A stretch of DNA of 64,000 nt from Nocardia inohanensis NBRC 100128 (GCF_001612945.1 NZ_BDBK01000012.1:248001-312000), one strand, 5' to 3'; positions 53,623 through 62,904 are shown, counted from the stretch's first letter. Numbers and translations are program-made. The notes: generated from the sequence alone by a model not told the origin.

Positions 53623-53703
53623 CCGGAGCGAACCGCATTGCCGCACCCGGGAATCCGGATGGCGGCGATGCTGTTGCCTCGCCGGGAGTCGCCGGGCTAG
53701 CCT

Positions 53704-53733
53704 TTGCCGAATTAGCAGAGGCTAACCTATAAG
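53704..53733 (+). promoter_or_regulatory. Iron box (IdeR/DtxR-like) over the importer promoter
   Basis: TTAGCAGAGGCTAACCTAT at 53712-53730 matches the IdeR consensus TTAGGTTAGGCTAACCTAA at 15 of 19 positions. It overlaps a candidate -10 (TATAAG, 53728-53733), with TTGCCG (53704-53709) 18 bases further up as -35. Repression by iron-loaded IdeR is predicted. Confidence 0.65.
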
Positions 53734-53757
53734 GCAGGCGAACCGGGTGAGGTCAGC

Positions 53758-55284
53758 GTGGATGTGAACAGGCGTCAACTCTTCAAAGCCGGTCTCGGAC
53801 TCAGCGCGATCCTGACGCTCGCCGCCTGCGGTGACGGCTCCCCCGGCGATTCCGGCGGCGCCCCGCGACGCGGCGGCACGCTGCGCATCGGCGCGATCGG
53901 CAAGTCCGCCAAGGTCGAACGCGACCCGCACGCCACCCTCAGCAACGACAGCGACTTCCTGATCATGTCGCTGGTGTACGACCCGCTCACGGTGCCGGGC
54001 GCGGACCCGAACGTCGCGCCGCGACTGGCCTCGAAGTGGGAATCCGATGCGGCACAACGCGTTTGGACCTTCACCATCGCCGACGGGGCCGCCTTCCACG
54101 ACGGCCGCCCGGTGACCGCCGAGGACGTGGTGTGGTCACTGCGGCGGCTGCGCGAGACCGCCGGCGAAACCAAGGTTCCCGTCGCATCGGCCGACGACAT
54201 CAAGGCCGCCGGACCCAATGCGGTGACATTGACCTGTGCGAACCCGAACAGCCAGCTGCCACTGCTGCTTCGGCTGATGACCTTCACGGTTCCGCGCGGC
54301 ACCACCGATTTCACGCGGGCCGTCGGGAGTGGGCCGTTCCAGCTGGAGAGCTACCACAACGGGAACGCGCGGCTGATCCGCAACGACGCCTGGCACGGTG
54401 GCGCACCCCTGCTCGACGCCATCGAGGTCACGCTGTTCGAGAGCCCCGAATCGATGGCGAACGCGGTGCTGGCCCGGCAGATCGACCTCGCCTCGAGCGT
54501 CGGAGCGGTCGCCGGGCGCACCGCCGAGGGCCGCGGCGATCTCCAGGTGGTGCGCCGCCCCGACGATGTCGCGGTGGTGATCGCCATGCGCACCTGCGAC
54601 GGCCCGTTCGCCGATGCCCGGGTCCGTACGGCGCTGCGGCTGGCGGTGGACCGGGAAGCGATGGTGGCACAGGTGCTTTCGGGGTACGGCAGCATCGCCA
54701 ATGACGTTCTCGGCACCGCCGATCCGACCTACGACAAGTCCCTCGCGCAGCGCACGCGGGATGTCGCGAAAGCGAAACAGTTGCTCGCCGCGGCGAAGTT
54801 CGACACCGGCAAGACCTATCAGCTCCTCACCAAGCAGGAAGCCCCGGGCGAGGTCGAATCGGCCAAGGTGTTCGCGAGCCAGGTCGAGGACATCGGGGTA
54901 TCGATCGAGGTCGTCGTCCAGGATTCGAACGCCTTCTACGATCAGACCTGGCTGAAAGCACCCCTGTACACGGCGAATTGGGGCACCAACGATTCGGTCG
55001 TGTTCTTCGCCAGCAAGGTGATGTACTCACGCACCAAATGGAACGAAACCGGTTTCCAGGACCCGGATTTCGACAAGGCGTATCTGGACGCGCTGGCCGC
55101 ACCGGCCGGCGCGAAGTTCACCGAAGCGAGCAGGACCATCCAGCAGATCCAGTACGACCACGGCGGTTACCTCGTGTGGGGCCTGGCCGATGGGATCGAT
55201 GTGGCGTCGAGTTCGGTGCGGGATCTGCCGAAGCTGGGCGGGTACGGGCGCGTGCAACTCGAACGCGTGTGGATGTCGAATTGA
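53758..55284 (+). CDS. Family-5 solute-binding lipoprotein (peptide/nickel/heme type)
   Basis: A 508-residue extracellular binding protein (SBP_bac_5). A signal peptide with lipobox LAAC lies near residue 24. Family signatures are RVWTFTIADGAAFHDGRPVTAEDVVWSLRR (about 100-130) and the VRTALRLAVDREAMV segment near 290. GTG at 53758. It is the first gene of a four-gene importer behind an IdeR-like iron box. Ligands of this family include peptides, nickel, heme and metallophores; iron control favours heme, a siderophore or a metallophore complex, by inference. Confidence 0.9.
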   Translation: MDVNRRQLFKAGLGLSAILTLAACGDGSPGDSGGAPRRGGTLRIGAIGKSAKVERDPHATLSNDSDFLIMSLVYDPLTVPGADPNVAPRLASKWESDAAQRVWTFTIADGAAFHDGRPVTAEDVVWSLRRLRETAGETKVPVASADDIKAAGPNAVTLTCANPNSQLPLLLRLMTFTVPRGTTDFTRAVGSGPFQLESYHNGNARLIRNDAWHGGAPLLDAIEVTLFESPESMANAVLARQIDLASSVGAVAGRTAEGRGDLQVVRRPDDVAVVIAMRTCDGPFADARVRTALRLAVDREAMVAQVLSGYGSIANDVLGTADPTYDKSLAQRTRDVAKAKQLLAAAKFDTGKTYQLLTKQEAPGEVESAKVFASQVEDIGVSIEVVVQDSNAFYDQTWLKAPLYTANWGTNDSVVFFASKVMYSRTKWNETGFQDPDFDKAYLDALAAPAGAKFTEASRTIQQIQYDHGGYLVWGLADGIDVASSSVRDLPKLGGYGRVQLERVWMSN

Positions 55285-56210
55285 TCGGTTTCGCCGGATC
55301 GATCGCGCGTCGGCTGGGTTTGCTGATCGCGTTGCTGGCCTTGGTGTTCGTGGTCGTGGACCTGCTGCCGGGCAATGCGGCGCGGGCGGTGCTGGGGCGT
55401 GACGCCACACCGGATCAGCTGGCGGCCAAGGAGCACGAGCTGGGGCTGGATCGGCCACTGCCGGTGCGGTTCCGGGATTGGTTCAGCGGGGTGCTCAGCG
55501 GAGATTTCGGCACCACGGCGCGCGGGGCGCCGGTGAACGATCTGCTGGCGGCCACGTTTCCGCAGACGCTGCTGCTGGCCGCGGTCGCGATGGCGGTGAC
55601 CGTGGCGGTGTCGATGCTGTGCGGGTTGTGGTGGGCGGCGCGGCCGCGCGGTCGGGCGGCCCGGGTGCTGGCGCCGGGGTCGGCGTTCGTCATCGCCGTT
55701 CCGGAGTTCGTGCTGGCGACGCTGCTGGTGCTGGTGTTTGCGCTCTGGCTGGATTGGCTACCGGCGGTCACTTTCACCGACCGGTCGGGATATCCCGCGA
55801 GCGCGCGGATGCTGATCCTGCCGGTCGCCGCGCTGGCGATCCCGCAGTCCGCGTGGAACCTTCGGGTGGTGCGCGGTGCGATCGCGGACGCGGCCTCGGC
55901 CCCGCACGTGGAGAGCGCGGTGCTGAACGGCCTGCCGGAGCGCACGGTACTGCTGCGCCACATCCTGCCGTTCGCCATGCCGACCATCGCCACCTCCTTC
56001 GCGACCTCGGTCGGCACCCTGTTCGGCGGGGCGCTCGTGGTGGAGACGGTCTTCAACTATCCGGGCATGGGCGCGATGATCGCCGGATCGGTCTCCGATC
56101 GCGATACCGCGCTGGTCGCGGCGGTCGTGGCGATGACCGGCACCACGATCCTGTGCGTGTTGCTGCTGGCGGATGCCGTACGGGCGTGGGCGAATCGAGG
56201 CCGGTCATGA
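55281..56210 (+). CDS. ABC importer permease 1 (DppB/NikB type)
   Basis: A 309-residue permease with about six membrane segments. The N-terminus (IARRLGLLIALLALVFVVVDLLPG) and the binding-protein-dependent transport motif (RHILPFAMPTIATSFATSVGTLFGGALVVETVFNYPG region, about 235-272) are typical for DppB/NikB. The TTG at 55281 overlaps the binding-protein stop as TTGA; a GTG at 55269 is an alternative. It forms a channel with the next gene. Confidence 0.9.
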   Translation: MIGFAGSIARRLGLLIALLALVFVVVDLLPGNAARAVLGRDATPDQLAAKEHELGLDRPLPVRFRDWFSGVLSGDFGTTARGAPVNDLLAATFPQTLLLAAVAMAVTVAVSMLCGLWWAARPRGRAARVLAPGSAFVIAVPEFVLATLLVLVFALWLDWLPAVTFTDRSGYPASARMLILPVAALAIPQSAWNLRVVRGAIADAASAPHVESAVLNGLPERTVLLRHILPFAMPTIATSFATSVGTLFGGALVVETVFNYPGMGAMIAGSVSDRDTALVAAVVAMTGTTILCVLLLADAVRAWANRGRS

Positions 56211-57016
56211 TCGATGCCCCGGCCCCGGCCCGGCGCTGGTGGCCGCCGATCATCCCCGCCGCCGTGATCGTCGCCATCGCCGTCCTGGGTCCCGTGCTGG
56301 CCCCGCATTCGGCCGAGCACGGTATCGGGATCAGCTTCCAGCGGCCCGGCGGGGCGGCGTGGCTGGGCGGCGATCGGCTCGGCCGGGACGTGTGGAGTCA
56401 ATTGCTGCGCGGCGGTTGGGGATTGCTGCTGCTCGCCGCGGTGATCGCCACCGTGGTCACCGGGTGCGCGGCGGTGCTCGGTGCCGTCGCGGCCCTGCGA
56501 CCGCGGCTCGGCGGCTGGATCGAACGCGCCGCCGACCTGGGCATGCTGCTGCCGCCCGTGCTGGCGATCCTGCTGTTCATGCTGTCCTGGCCCGAATCCG
56601 GTGCGCTCGGCCTGGTCATCGTCGCCGTCATCGCCGGAACCCCCTACACGGCACGCGTTTTCGCCGCGGCGGCGAGCGGAGTGACACGCGCCGGGTTCAT
56701 GGAGGCGGCGCAGGCGCGTGGAGAACACCTGGGCTACTTGGTTTTCCGGGAACTGCTGCCCAACCTGCGCGAGACCTTGCTGACCCAGCTGGGCTTGCGG
56801 TTCGTGGAGGCCATGTATCTGGTGAGCACGGCCGCTTTCCTGCAACTGCCGACCTCGCTCGGCGATGCGAATTGGGCGATCATGGTGCGGGAGAACGCTT
56901 CCGGAATCCTGCTCAATCCCGCGGCGGTGCTGGCTCCGAGCCTGGCGATCGGGTTGCTGGCGGTCAGCGTGAACAGCGCCGTGGTGGCGTTCGGGCGCGG
57001 ACGGCGCGACCTATGA
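56207..57016 (+). CDS. ABC importer permease 2 (DppC/NikC type)
   Basis: A 269-residue permease. LGGDRLGRDVWSQLLRG (about 46-62) is the DppC/NikC signature, and EAAQARGEHLGYLVFRELLPNL (about 165-186) is the ATPase-contact EAA loop. The ATG overlaps the first permease's stop (ATGA), and its stop overlaps the ATPase start, so the module is translationally coupled. Confidence 0.92.
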   Translation: MIDAPAPARRWWPPIIPAAVIVAIAVLGPVLAPHSAEHGIGISFQRPGGAAWLGGDRLGRDVWSQLLRGGWGLLLLAAVIATVVTGCAAVLGAVAALRPRLGGWIERAADLGMLLPPVLAILLFMLSWPESGALGLVIVAVIAGTPYTARVFAAAASGVTRAGFMEAAQARGEHLGYLVFRELLPNLRETLLTQLGLRFVEAMYLVSTAAFLQLPTSLGDANWAIMVRENASGILLNPAAVLAPSLAIGLLAVSVNSAVVAFGRGRRDL

Positions 57017-58509
57017 CCGCCGGGGTGATCGTCGAGAACCTCGGTGTCCGAGCATCCTCGGGCACCCAGTTGCTCGCCCCGGTCTCGCTGCACGTGCCGG
57101 CCGGCGGTGTCACGGCGCTGACCGGTCCTTCGGGCTCCGGGAAGACCACGCTCATGCGCGCGGTCCTGGGGCACCTCGCGGCGGGCACCACCCGCGTCAG
57201 CGGCTCGGTGCGGGTGCACGGGCAGGATGTGTTCGCACTGGAACCGGCTGCGCTGCAAGCCTTCCGCCGCCGGAACCTCGCGCTGGTGAGCCAGGATCCG
57301 GGAGCCGCCTTGAACCCGCGGATGCGGATCGGCGCGCTGCTCCGCGAAGCGACCCGACGACCCGACGACCGGCCCGCGATCGGCGCGCTGCTCCGCGCAG
57401 CGACCCGACGACCCGACGACCGACAGGCGATCGAGGTGCTGGACCGGGTGGGCCTGCCCGCGCGGTGCCTGCGGCGATACCCGGGTGAGCTCTCCGGTGG
57501 TGAACAGCGGCGAATCGCGTTGGCGCTGGCGCTGGTTCGCGAGGTCGGCGTGCTGGTCGTCGACGAACCCCTCGCCGGCCTGCACGGCGGTTTGCGCAAC
57601 GAGATCGCCCAGCTGCTGCGATCGCTCGCCACCGATGACGGGGTAGCGGTGCTGGTCTCCGGCCACGACACCGAGATCCTGCATCGGCTCGCCGATGACG
57701 TGGTCGCACTGGGCACCCGGCAGGCGGCACTCACGCGGCTGACCTCCGCGGTGGCCGCACCGGGCGCGAACTCGCCGGTGCTGTTGCGGGCGCGCGGAAT
57801 CGGCGCCGCGGCCGGTCGCCGCACCCTGCTGCACTCCATCGATCTCGAAGTCCGCGCGGGGGAATCGATTGCGGTGGCCGGGCCTTCGGGCGCGGGCAAG
57901 ACCACCCTCGCACGGGTGCTGGCGGGTATTCACGCCGAGGCCACGGGCACGCTCGAGGTGGCCGGACGCCCGCTGGCGGTCGGAGCACGGCGGCGGTCCC
58001 GGCGCGACTGCCGGCGCATCCAGTTGATCCCGCAGAATCCGCTCTCCACCCTCAATCCGAAACACACCGTGGGACAGGCGCTGTCGCGCCCGCTGCGGCT
58101 CAACGGGATCACCCGGCGCGGTGAGATCACCGCACGCACGGCGGCGCTGCTGGCCGATGTGGAGCTGGATCGCGCACTGCTGGAGCGCTATCCCCGCGAA
58201 CTCTCCGGCGGTCAGCGCCAGCGTGTCGCCATCGCCCGCGCGCTGGCCGCCGAACCGGAGGTGCTGCTCTGCGACGAGATCACCTCCGCCCTGGACGCGG
58301 CCACCGCCGCCGCGATCATGGACCTGATCGAGCGCACCCGGCTCGCCCGGGGCATCGGCGTGGTGGTCGTCAGCCACGACATGGCCGTCGTCGCGCGGCA
58401 TTGCACCCGGATCGTGGTGCTCGCCGACGGCGCGATCGTCGAACGCGGCGACACCGCCCGCGTCCTGGCCGAACCGGCCGCGCCGCAGACCCGGGCACTG
58501 CTGACCTGA
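57013..58509 (+). CDS. Fused double ATPase of the family-5 importer
   Basis: A 498-residue protein joining DppD- and DppF-like ATPases. Domain 1 has Walker A GPSGSGKTT (about 36-44), Q-loop SQDPGAALNP (about 94-103), signature LSGGEQRR (about 159-166) and Walker B VLVVDEP. Domain 2 has GPSGAGKTT (about 293-301), PQNPLSTLNP, LSGGQRQR (about 397-404) and VLLCDEI. An in-frame 51-bp tandem duplication in domain 1 adds 17 residues after the Q-loop. The start ATG overlaps the permease stop. Confidence 0.92.
   Translation: MTAGVIVENLGVRASSGTQLLAPVSLHVPAGGVTALTGPSGSGKTTLMRAVLGHLAAGTTRVSGSVRVHGQDVFALEPAALQAFRRRNLALVSQDPGAALNPRMRIGALLREATRRPDDRPAIGALLRAATRRPDDRQAIEVLDRVGLPARCLRRYPGELSGGEQRRIALALALVREVGVLVVDEPLAGLHGGLRNEIAQLLRSLATDDGVAVLVSGHDTEILHRLADDVVALGTRQAALTRLTSAVAAPGANSPVLLRARGIGAAAGRRTLLHSIDLEVRAGESIAVAGPSGAGKTTLARVLAGIHAEATGTLEVAGRPLAVGARRRSRRDCRRIQLIPQNPLSTLNPKHTVGQALSRPLRLNGITRRGEITARTAALLADVELDRALLERYPRELSGGQRQRVAIARALAAEPEVLLCDEITSALDAATAAAIMDLIERTRLARGIGVVVVSHDMAVVARHCTRIVVLADGAIVERGDTARVLAEPAAPQTRALLT
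57328..57429 (+). repeat. 51-bp in-frame tandem duplication
   Basis: Units 57328-57378 and 57379-57429 differ at 4 of 51 bases and encode IGALLREATRRPDDRPA and IGALLRAATRRPDDRQA. The duplication lies between the Q-loop and the signature of ATPase domain 1. Confidence 0.9.
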
Positions 58510-58591
58510 CCTCATAGAGAACGTTTATTCGCTTTTTATCGGCGGGTGGAAAGGTTTCCCCAACGCCACCACCGATGAAAGGGAGGTCACG

Positions 58592-58888
58592 GTGTCGGCG
58601 AACACGACGGCCATGGCCGCGTGGGTACGAGGGGTGCACACGCGGTGGATACATGCCCGGATCACCACGGCTCGCCTGGGCGGCATCACCGCCGGGGTCT
58701 GGACCGCAGCGGGCGACCGTTGCGTCCTGGGTCGCGCCCGCATCACCTGGTGGGCCGGCCTGCTCGCCGATCGGGTGATCGCGCCTCAGGCGTCCGCGGG
58801 CTCGGCGGCCAAGAGCTCGCCGAGCCCGCGCAACTGGGACGTGGCGGATCCGGACTCGAACTCGGCGCGCTTGGCGGCCAGAAAATAG
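58592..58888 (+). CDS. Small hypothetical protein (uncertain)
   Basis: A 98-residue frame starting at a GTG with AGGGAGG five bases upstream, an unusually good ribosome-binding site. Third positions are strongly G/C up to about 58780. The sequence is Arg/Trp/Ala-rich (WVRGVHTRWIHARI, ITWWAGLLADRV) and matches nothing I recognise. The 3' 100 bases overlap the convergent acyl-CoA dehydrogenase gene, which is certain, so the C-terminus is doubtful. Confidence 0.4.
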   Translation: MSANTTAMAAWVRGVHTRWIHARITTARLGGITAGVWTAAGDRCVLGRARITWWAGLLADRVIAPQASAGSAAKSSPSPRNWDVADPDSNSARLAARK

Positions 58889-59856
58889 CGCTGCATCGGA
58901 TAGTCCAGGTAGATGCCGGTGCCGGCGTGCACGTGCACGCCCGTGTGCGCCACCCGGTGCCCGGCCTCGGCGGCCCAGAACTTCGCCACCGCGATCTCGG
59001 CATCGGCCGGTAGCGAACGGGATTCCCGCCACGCCGCCTGCCAGAGGGTGAGGCGAACGGCCTCGACATCGATGTAGGCGTCGGCCAGACGCTGGCGGAC
59101 CGCTTGGAACGCGCCGATGGGCTGCCCGAATTGCCTTCTGTCGCGGGCGTACTCGCAGGTCAGCTCCAGGGCGCGGGTGAGGACGCCGAGCTGGTGCGCA
59201 CAGGTGGCGAGGGTGGCGCGGCGGCGTGCCCAGGCGGCGGCACCGGGGGCGGTGAGGGCGTGGCCGGCATCGACGCGTACATCCCGCAGTTCCAGCCGGG
59301 CCGCGTCCTTTCCGTCGACCACCTGCTGTGCGGTGACGTCGACGCCTTCGGCCTCCCGATCCACCAGCAGCAGTAGTGAATCCGCGCCGGCGCGGGCCTC
59401 GACCAGGAAGGCTCCGGCGAAAGCGCCCGCGGCGACGACCGATTGGGAGCCGGTGATACGCCGGCGTTCGCCGTGGGGTTCGGCTTCGAACGCGACGGTG
59501 GTGCGTGCCAATGCGGGGGCGATGGTCGATTCGCCCGACAGCACCGGGTCCACCCATCGGCGCAGCTGGGATTCGTCGCCGAACCGGGCGATCGTCGCGG
59601 CGGCCACGGCGATGCTCGTCGCATACGGCGCGGGCGCGAGGGTCCGGCCGAGCTCGATCAGGATGGCGCACTGCTCGAGCACATCGAATCCCGCTCCCCC
59701 GGCGGTTTCGGGCAGGGCGGCATCGAGCAGTCCGGCGGCGGCCATGGCGCGCCACAGCTCCGGATCGAATCCGGCCGGCCGACCGGCGTGTTCGGTGAAG
59801 AGGTCGCGCGCCAGCCCGGACAGGTCGCGCTGCGCTTCGGTGTATTCGAAATCCAT
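58786..59856 (-). CDS. Acyl-CoA dehydrogenase
   Basis: A 356-residue flavoprotein of the acyl-CoA dehydrogenase family (FadE type). The N-terminal helical domain (DFEYTEAQRDLSGLARDLF), a diverged middle domain and the C-terminal domain (YARDRRQFGQPIGAFQAVRQRLAD at about 235-258; GIYLDYPMQRYFLAAKRAEF near the end) are present. It is somewhat short and lacks the usual catalytic Glu segment in a recognisable form, as in small FadE partners that work as heteromers. The ATG at 59856 lies 16 bases after the stop of the adjacent dehydrogenase gene, suggesting a two-subunit enzyme. Confidence 0.88.
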   Translation of the reverse strand: MDFEYTEAQRDLSGLARDLFTEHAGRPAGFDPELWRAMAAAGLLDAALPETAGGAGFDVLEQCAILIELGRTLAPAPYATSIAVAAATIARFGDESQLRRWVDPVLSGESTIAPALARTTVAFEAEPHGERRRITGSQSVVAAGAFAGAFLVEARAGADSLLLLVDREAEGVDVTAQQVVDGKDAARLELRDVRVDAGHALTAPGAAAWARRRATLATCAHQLGVLTRALELTCEYARDRRQFGQPIGAFQAVRQRLADAYIDVEAVRLTLWQAAWRESRSLPADAEIAVAKFWAAEAGHRVAHTGVHVHAGTGIYLDYPMQRYFLAAKRAEFESGSATSQLRGLGELLAAEPADA

Positions 59857-59872
59857 TGTCGTACTCCTAGTT

Positions 59873-61057
59873 TCAGCGCGCGACCGGCAGGGCGAGGGCG
59901 GTTTTGGCGATGATGTCGCGCTGCACCTCATTGATCCCGCCGCCGAAGGTGAGGATCAGCGAAGACCGGTGGAAGCGCTCGATCCGCCCGTGCAGCAAGG
60001 CTCCCGGCGCATCCTCGCGCAGAATCGATTCCGCGCCGAGCACCTCCATCAGCAATCGGTATCCCTCGGTGGCGAATTCGGTTCCGAACACCTTGGTGGC
60101 CGAGGCCTCCGCGGGTCCGAGCTCCCCCGCGTCGGCGGCCGCGGCGGTACGCCAATTGCGCAGCTTCAGATATTCGGCATGCGCGTGCACCCGCGCCAAA
60201 TGCACTCGCACCCATTCCGCGTCGATCACTCGAGAACCGTCGTCCGTGCGGGTGTTCCGCGCCCACTCCCGCACCTGCCGCATCGATTCCCGAAGTGGCG
60301 CAGCCGAACTCAACGCGACCCGTTCGTGGTTGAGCTGGTTGGTGATCAACGACCAGCCCCGGTTCTCGCCGCCCACCAGGTTCGCGGCGGGCACCCGCAC
60401 CCCGGAGTAGTAGGTGGCGCTGGTCCCCACTCCCGCCATGGTGTGCACCTTCGTCCACGAGAACCCTTGCGCCCCGGTGGGAACCACGAGAATCGACAAT
60501 CCGCCGTGCTTACCCGCCGCCGGATCGGTGCGCGCGGCCAGCCACACGTAGTCGGCGTATTAGATGAGGCTGGTCCACATCTTCTCGCCGTCGATCACGT
60601 ATTCGTCGCCGTCCCGCACCGCGCGCGTCCGCAGCGACGCCAGATCGGTGCCGGCCGCCGGCTCGGAATAGCCGATGGAGAAATGGATTTCACCCCTGGC
60701 GATCCGCGGCAGGTAGTACTCCCGCTGTTCCGGCGTTCCGTACCGCATGATGGTCGGCCCCACCGTATTCACCGTCAGATACGGCAACGGCACCCCCGCC
60801 GCCGCGGCCTCGTCATTGAAGATGAGCTGATCCACCATGGATCGCCCCTGCCCGCCGTGCTCCCGGGGCCACCCGAGCACCAGCCAGCCATCAGCCCCGA
60901 GCTGCCGCACGATCTCCCGATAGGTCACCCCGTCCCCGTGCTCGCCGCCGGGCCCGCGCCGCAACGCTGCTCGCCGTTGCGGTGTCATCAGGTCCGCGAA
61001 GTACTCGCGCAACTGTTTACGCAGTTGCAGCTGTTCGTCGGTGAAGTCGATGTGCAT
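59873..61057 (-). pseudogene. Acyl-CoA dehydrogenase interrupted by one in-frame TAA
   Basis: The 394-codon frame from the ATG at 61057 to 59873 reads as a complete acyl-CoA dehydrogenase (FTDEQLQLRKQLREYF; GWPREHGGQGRSM; FSIGYSEPAAGTDLASLRT; then C-terminal domain LTFGGGINEVQRDIIAKTAL). It contains a single TAA at 60560-60562, between GEKMWTSLI and YADYVWLAARTDP. Homologues usually have Gln at this place, so CAA to TAA is the likely change. Downstream codons are intact and in frame. It could be a recent nonsense mutation or a base-call error; if real, its partner gene downstream would be orphaned. Confidence 0.85.
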
Positions 61058-61174
61058 GAGCCGACGGTAGGAAGCGATGGCTCGGGCGCGCGGGGTGTGG
61101 CAGGAGGCTGCCACCGCCGTTGACAGGGGTGGACCACGGAACGTAATGGTGAGGGAGAGGATCGGGGCAGGGTT

Positions 61175-61660
61175 ATGACGCGGGATGCGAGGCCGGCGCG
61201 GGGCGGGATCGTCCGCTTCAGCCAGGACGGGCATTGGGACGACGATGTCCAGCGGTTGCTGCTGCGCGCGGAACATGAAGCGGTGGTGGCGGTTTCGAAT
61301 CCGACTCGGTCGCCGAACCATTACCGGCTGGGGCAGGTGGTGGTCGGGGATCTGCTCGCGGCCGGGAAACAGGTGCGGTTGCGGGCGCTCGACCAATTCG
61401 CGCGGATGGCCTGGGAATCGGCGGCGGGGCTGGCCGTCGCGCTGGATCCGGTGCGGCCCGAAATCGATGCGGCGCTGCGCGCGGTGCTCGGCACGCTCGC
61501 GCTCGGCCTCAAGGACGAGACCGCCGCGCGCCGCCTCGGTGTGTCACTGCGCACCTATCGCCGGCAGGTCGCCGATCTCATGGCGCGGCTCGGCGTGTCC
61601 ACGCGATTCCAAATCGGTGTCCGCGCGGCCGAACTGGGTCTGCTGCGCTCGCCCGGTTAG
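61175..61660 (+). CDS. LuxR-type helix-turn-helix regulator
   Basis: A 161-residue protein with a C-terminal LuxR/GerE-type helix-turn-helix (LGLKDETAARRLGVSLRTYRRQVADLMARLG, about 110-140). The N-terminal half has no clear sensory domain and resembles the truncated response-regulator-like proteins common in actinobacteria. A GAGG-containing stretch precedes the ATG at 61175. It is divergent from the acyl-CoA dehydrogenase pair and could regulate it; 74 bases downstream is an MCE gene on the same strand. Confidence 0.82.
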   Translation: MTRDARPARGGIVRFSQDGHWDDDVQRLLLRAEHEAVVAVSNPTRSPNHYRLGQVVVGDLLAAGKQVRLRALDQFARMAWESAAGLAVALDPVRPEIDAALRAVLGTLALGLKDETAARRLGVSLRTYRRQVADLMARLGVSTRFQIGVRAAELGLLRSPG

Positions 61661-61734
61661 TATTGCCCGCAGTTTCGCCGAGTGTTTGCTGTGCACCGAA
61701 CCTTTTGTCCGTGATCGGCAATGAAGGCGGGTCC

Positions 61735-62904
61735 GTGGGCGTGCTGCGTGAGCGCAAAACCTTGATCTCGAATCTTTCCCTCGTGGGGCTGTTGCTGGTG
61801 GGTGCCGGGTATCTGGCCGTGGATGTGGCGCGGGTGCGCCCGCCGGGCGGAACCTATGCCGTCACCGTGCATCTCGATCGGTCGGGCGGGCTACAAGCCG
61901 GCAATGATGTGACGTGGCGGGGGTATCGCGTCGGGCAAGTGCGGGCGGTCGACATCATCGACGGCGGGGCGCGGATCGCGGCGGTCGCGGTGATCGACGA
62001 CAAGTACAAGATCCCGGCCGATACCGCCATTGCGGTGGGAGCGCTGTCGGGGGCGGGCGAACAGTACATGGACTTCCGGCCGCGCACCGACGCCGGGCCG
62101 TATCTGCACGACGGACAGGTGGTGCATTTCGATCCGGCGCAGATCAGCACGCCGACACCGGTGTGGGAGGCGCTCGCGGACTCGAACGAGCTGATCGCCC
62201 AGATAGATCCGGACAAATACGAGGTCATTCTGAACGAGCTCGATATCGCGCTCAGTGGCGGTAAAGAGCAGTTGCGGGGGTTGATCGAGGGCGTCAGCAT
62301 CGCCACCACCGGGTTGGACAACCTGCTGCCGCAAACGGTGAACCTGATCGAGAACCTGCGCTCGATCGCCGCCACCACTTCGCAGGCGCAACCGGATCTG
62401 GGGACGCTGACCCGCAATTCGCGCACGTTGATGGATCAGGCGAACGCCGCCAATGCCGAACTGCGCGAGCTGCTCGATCGCGCGCCCGGGCAGCTGGCGA
62501 TCGCGAGCGAGACCCTCGACCGCAACGAGGAGCCGATCCACCAGCTCGCGGTCACCATGACCGCCATCGTGCGCGCCGCGCAATTGCGGATCCCCGCCCT
62601 GCGCGCCCTGTTCCCCGCGCTGGTGCCCGGCACGCAAGCCATGGGTGTTCCGGCGCACGACAACGAGTTCTACACGATCGTCGATATCTGGGCCCGGCCG
62701 TGGTGCAACTACTCGGCCAAGGCGACCGCCCCGTATGTGGTCCAGGACGGCACCCTCGCACGCTGGAGTTACTGCGACAATCCGCCGGCCGATCAGCAGA
62801 TCCGGGGCTCGTCCAACGCGCCGCGCCCGAATGTTCCGAACAATGGCGCGCACCTGCCCGCCGGGGCCGATCCGAACGAACGCACCCTGCCGCCGATCCG
62901 CTGA
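61735..62904 (+). CDS. Lone MCE (MlaD-domain) family protein
   Basis: A 389-residue MCE-family protein. One N-terminal membrane helix (about 12-33) is followed by the MCE/MlaD domain (about 40-120, YAVTVHLDRSGGLQAGNDVTWRGYRVGQV), a helical stretch and a C-terminal tail with three Cys and an Asn/Pro-rich end. GTG at 61735, preceded by GAAGGCGGG. MCE proteins normally occur in six-gene mce operons with YrbE permeases that move sterols or fatty acids; here it stands alone, so it may serve a transporter encoded elsewhere. Confidence 0.88.
   Translation: MGVLRERKTLISNLSLVGLLLVGAGYLAVDVARVRPPGGTYAVTVHLDRSGGLQAGNDVTWRGYRVGQVRAVDIIDGGARIAAVAVIDDKYKIPADTAIAVGALSGAGEQYMDFRPRTDAGPYLHDGQVVHFDPAQISTPTPVWEALADSNELIAQIDPDKYEVILNELDIALSGGKEQLRGLIEGVSIATTGLDNLLPQTVNLIENLRSIAATTSQAQPDLGTLTRNSRTLMDQANAANAELRELLDRAPGQLAIASETLDRNEEPIHQLAVTMTAIVRAAQLRIPALRALFPALVPGTQAMGVPAHDNEFYTIVDIWARPWCNYSAKATAPYVVQDGTLARWSYCDNPPADQQIRGSSNAPRPNVPNNGAHLPAGADPNERTLPPIR

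Noticed and set aside
51553..53646. A 697-codon minus-strand frame opposite the AfsR-type gene
   Set aside because: It is a shadow; the plus strand has complete wHTH, BTAD, NB-ARC and TPR motifs.
58525..58746. A 73-codon minus-strand frame downstream of the acyl-CoA dehydrogenase
   Set aside because: No ribosome-binding site and a poorer third-position pattern than the plus-strand frame at 58592.
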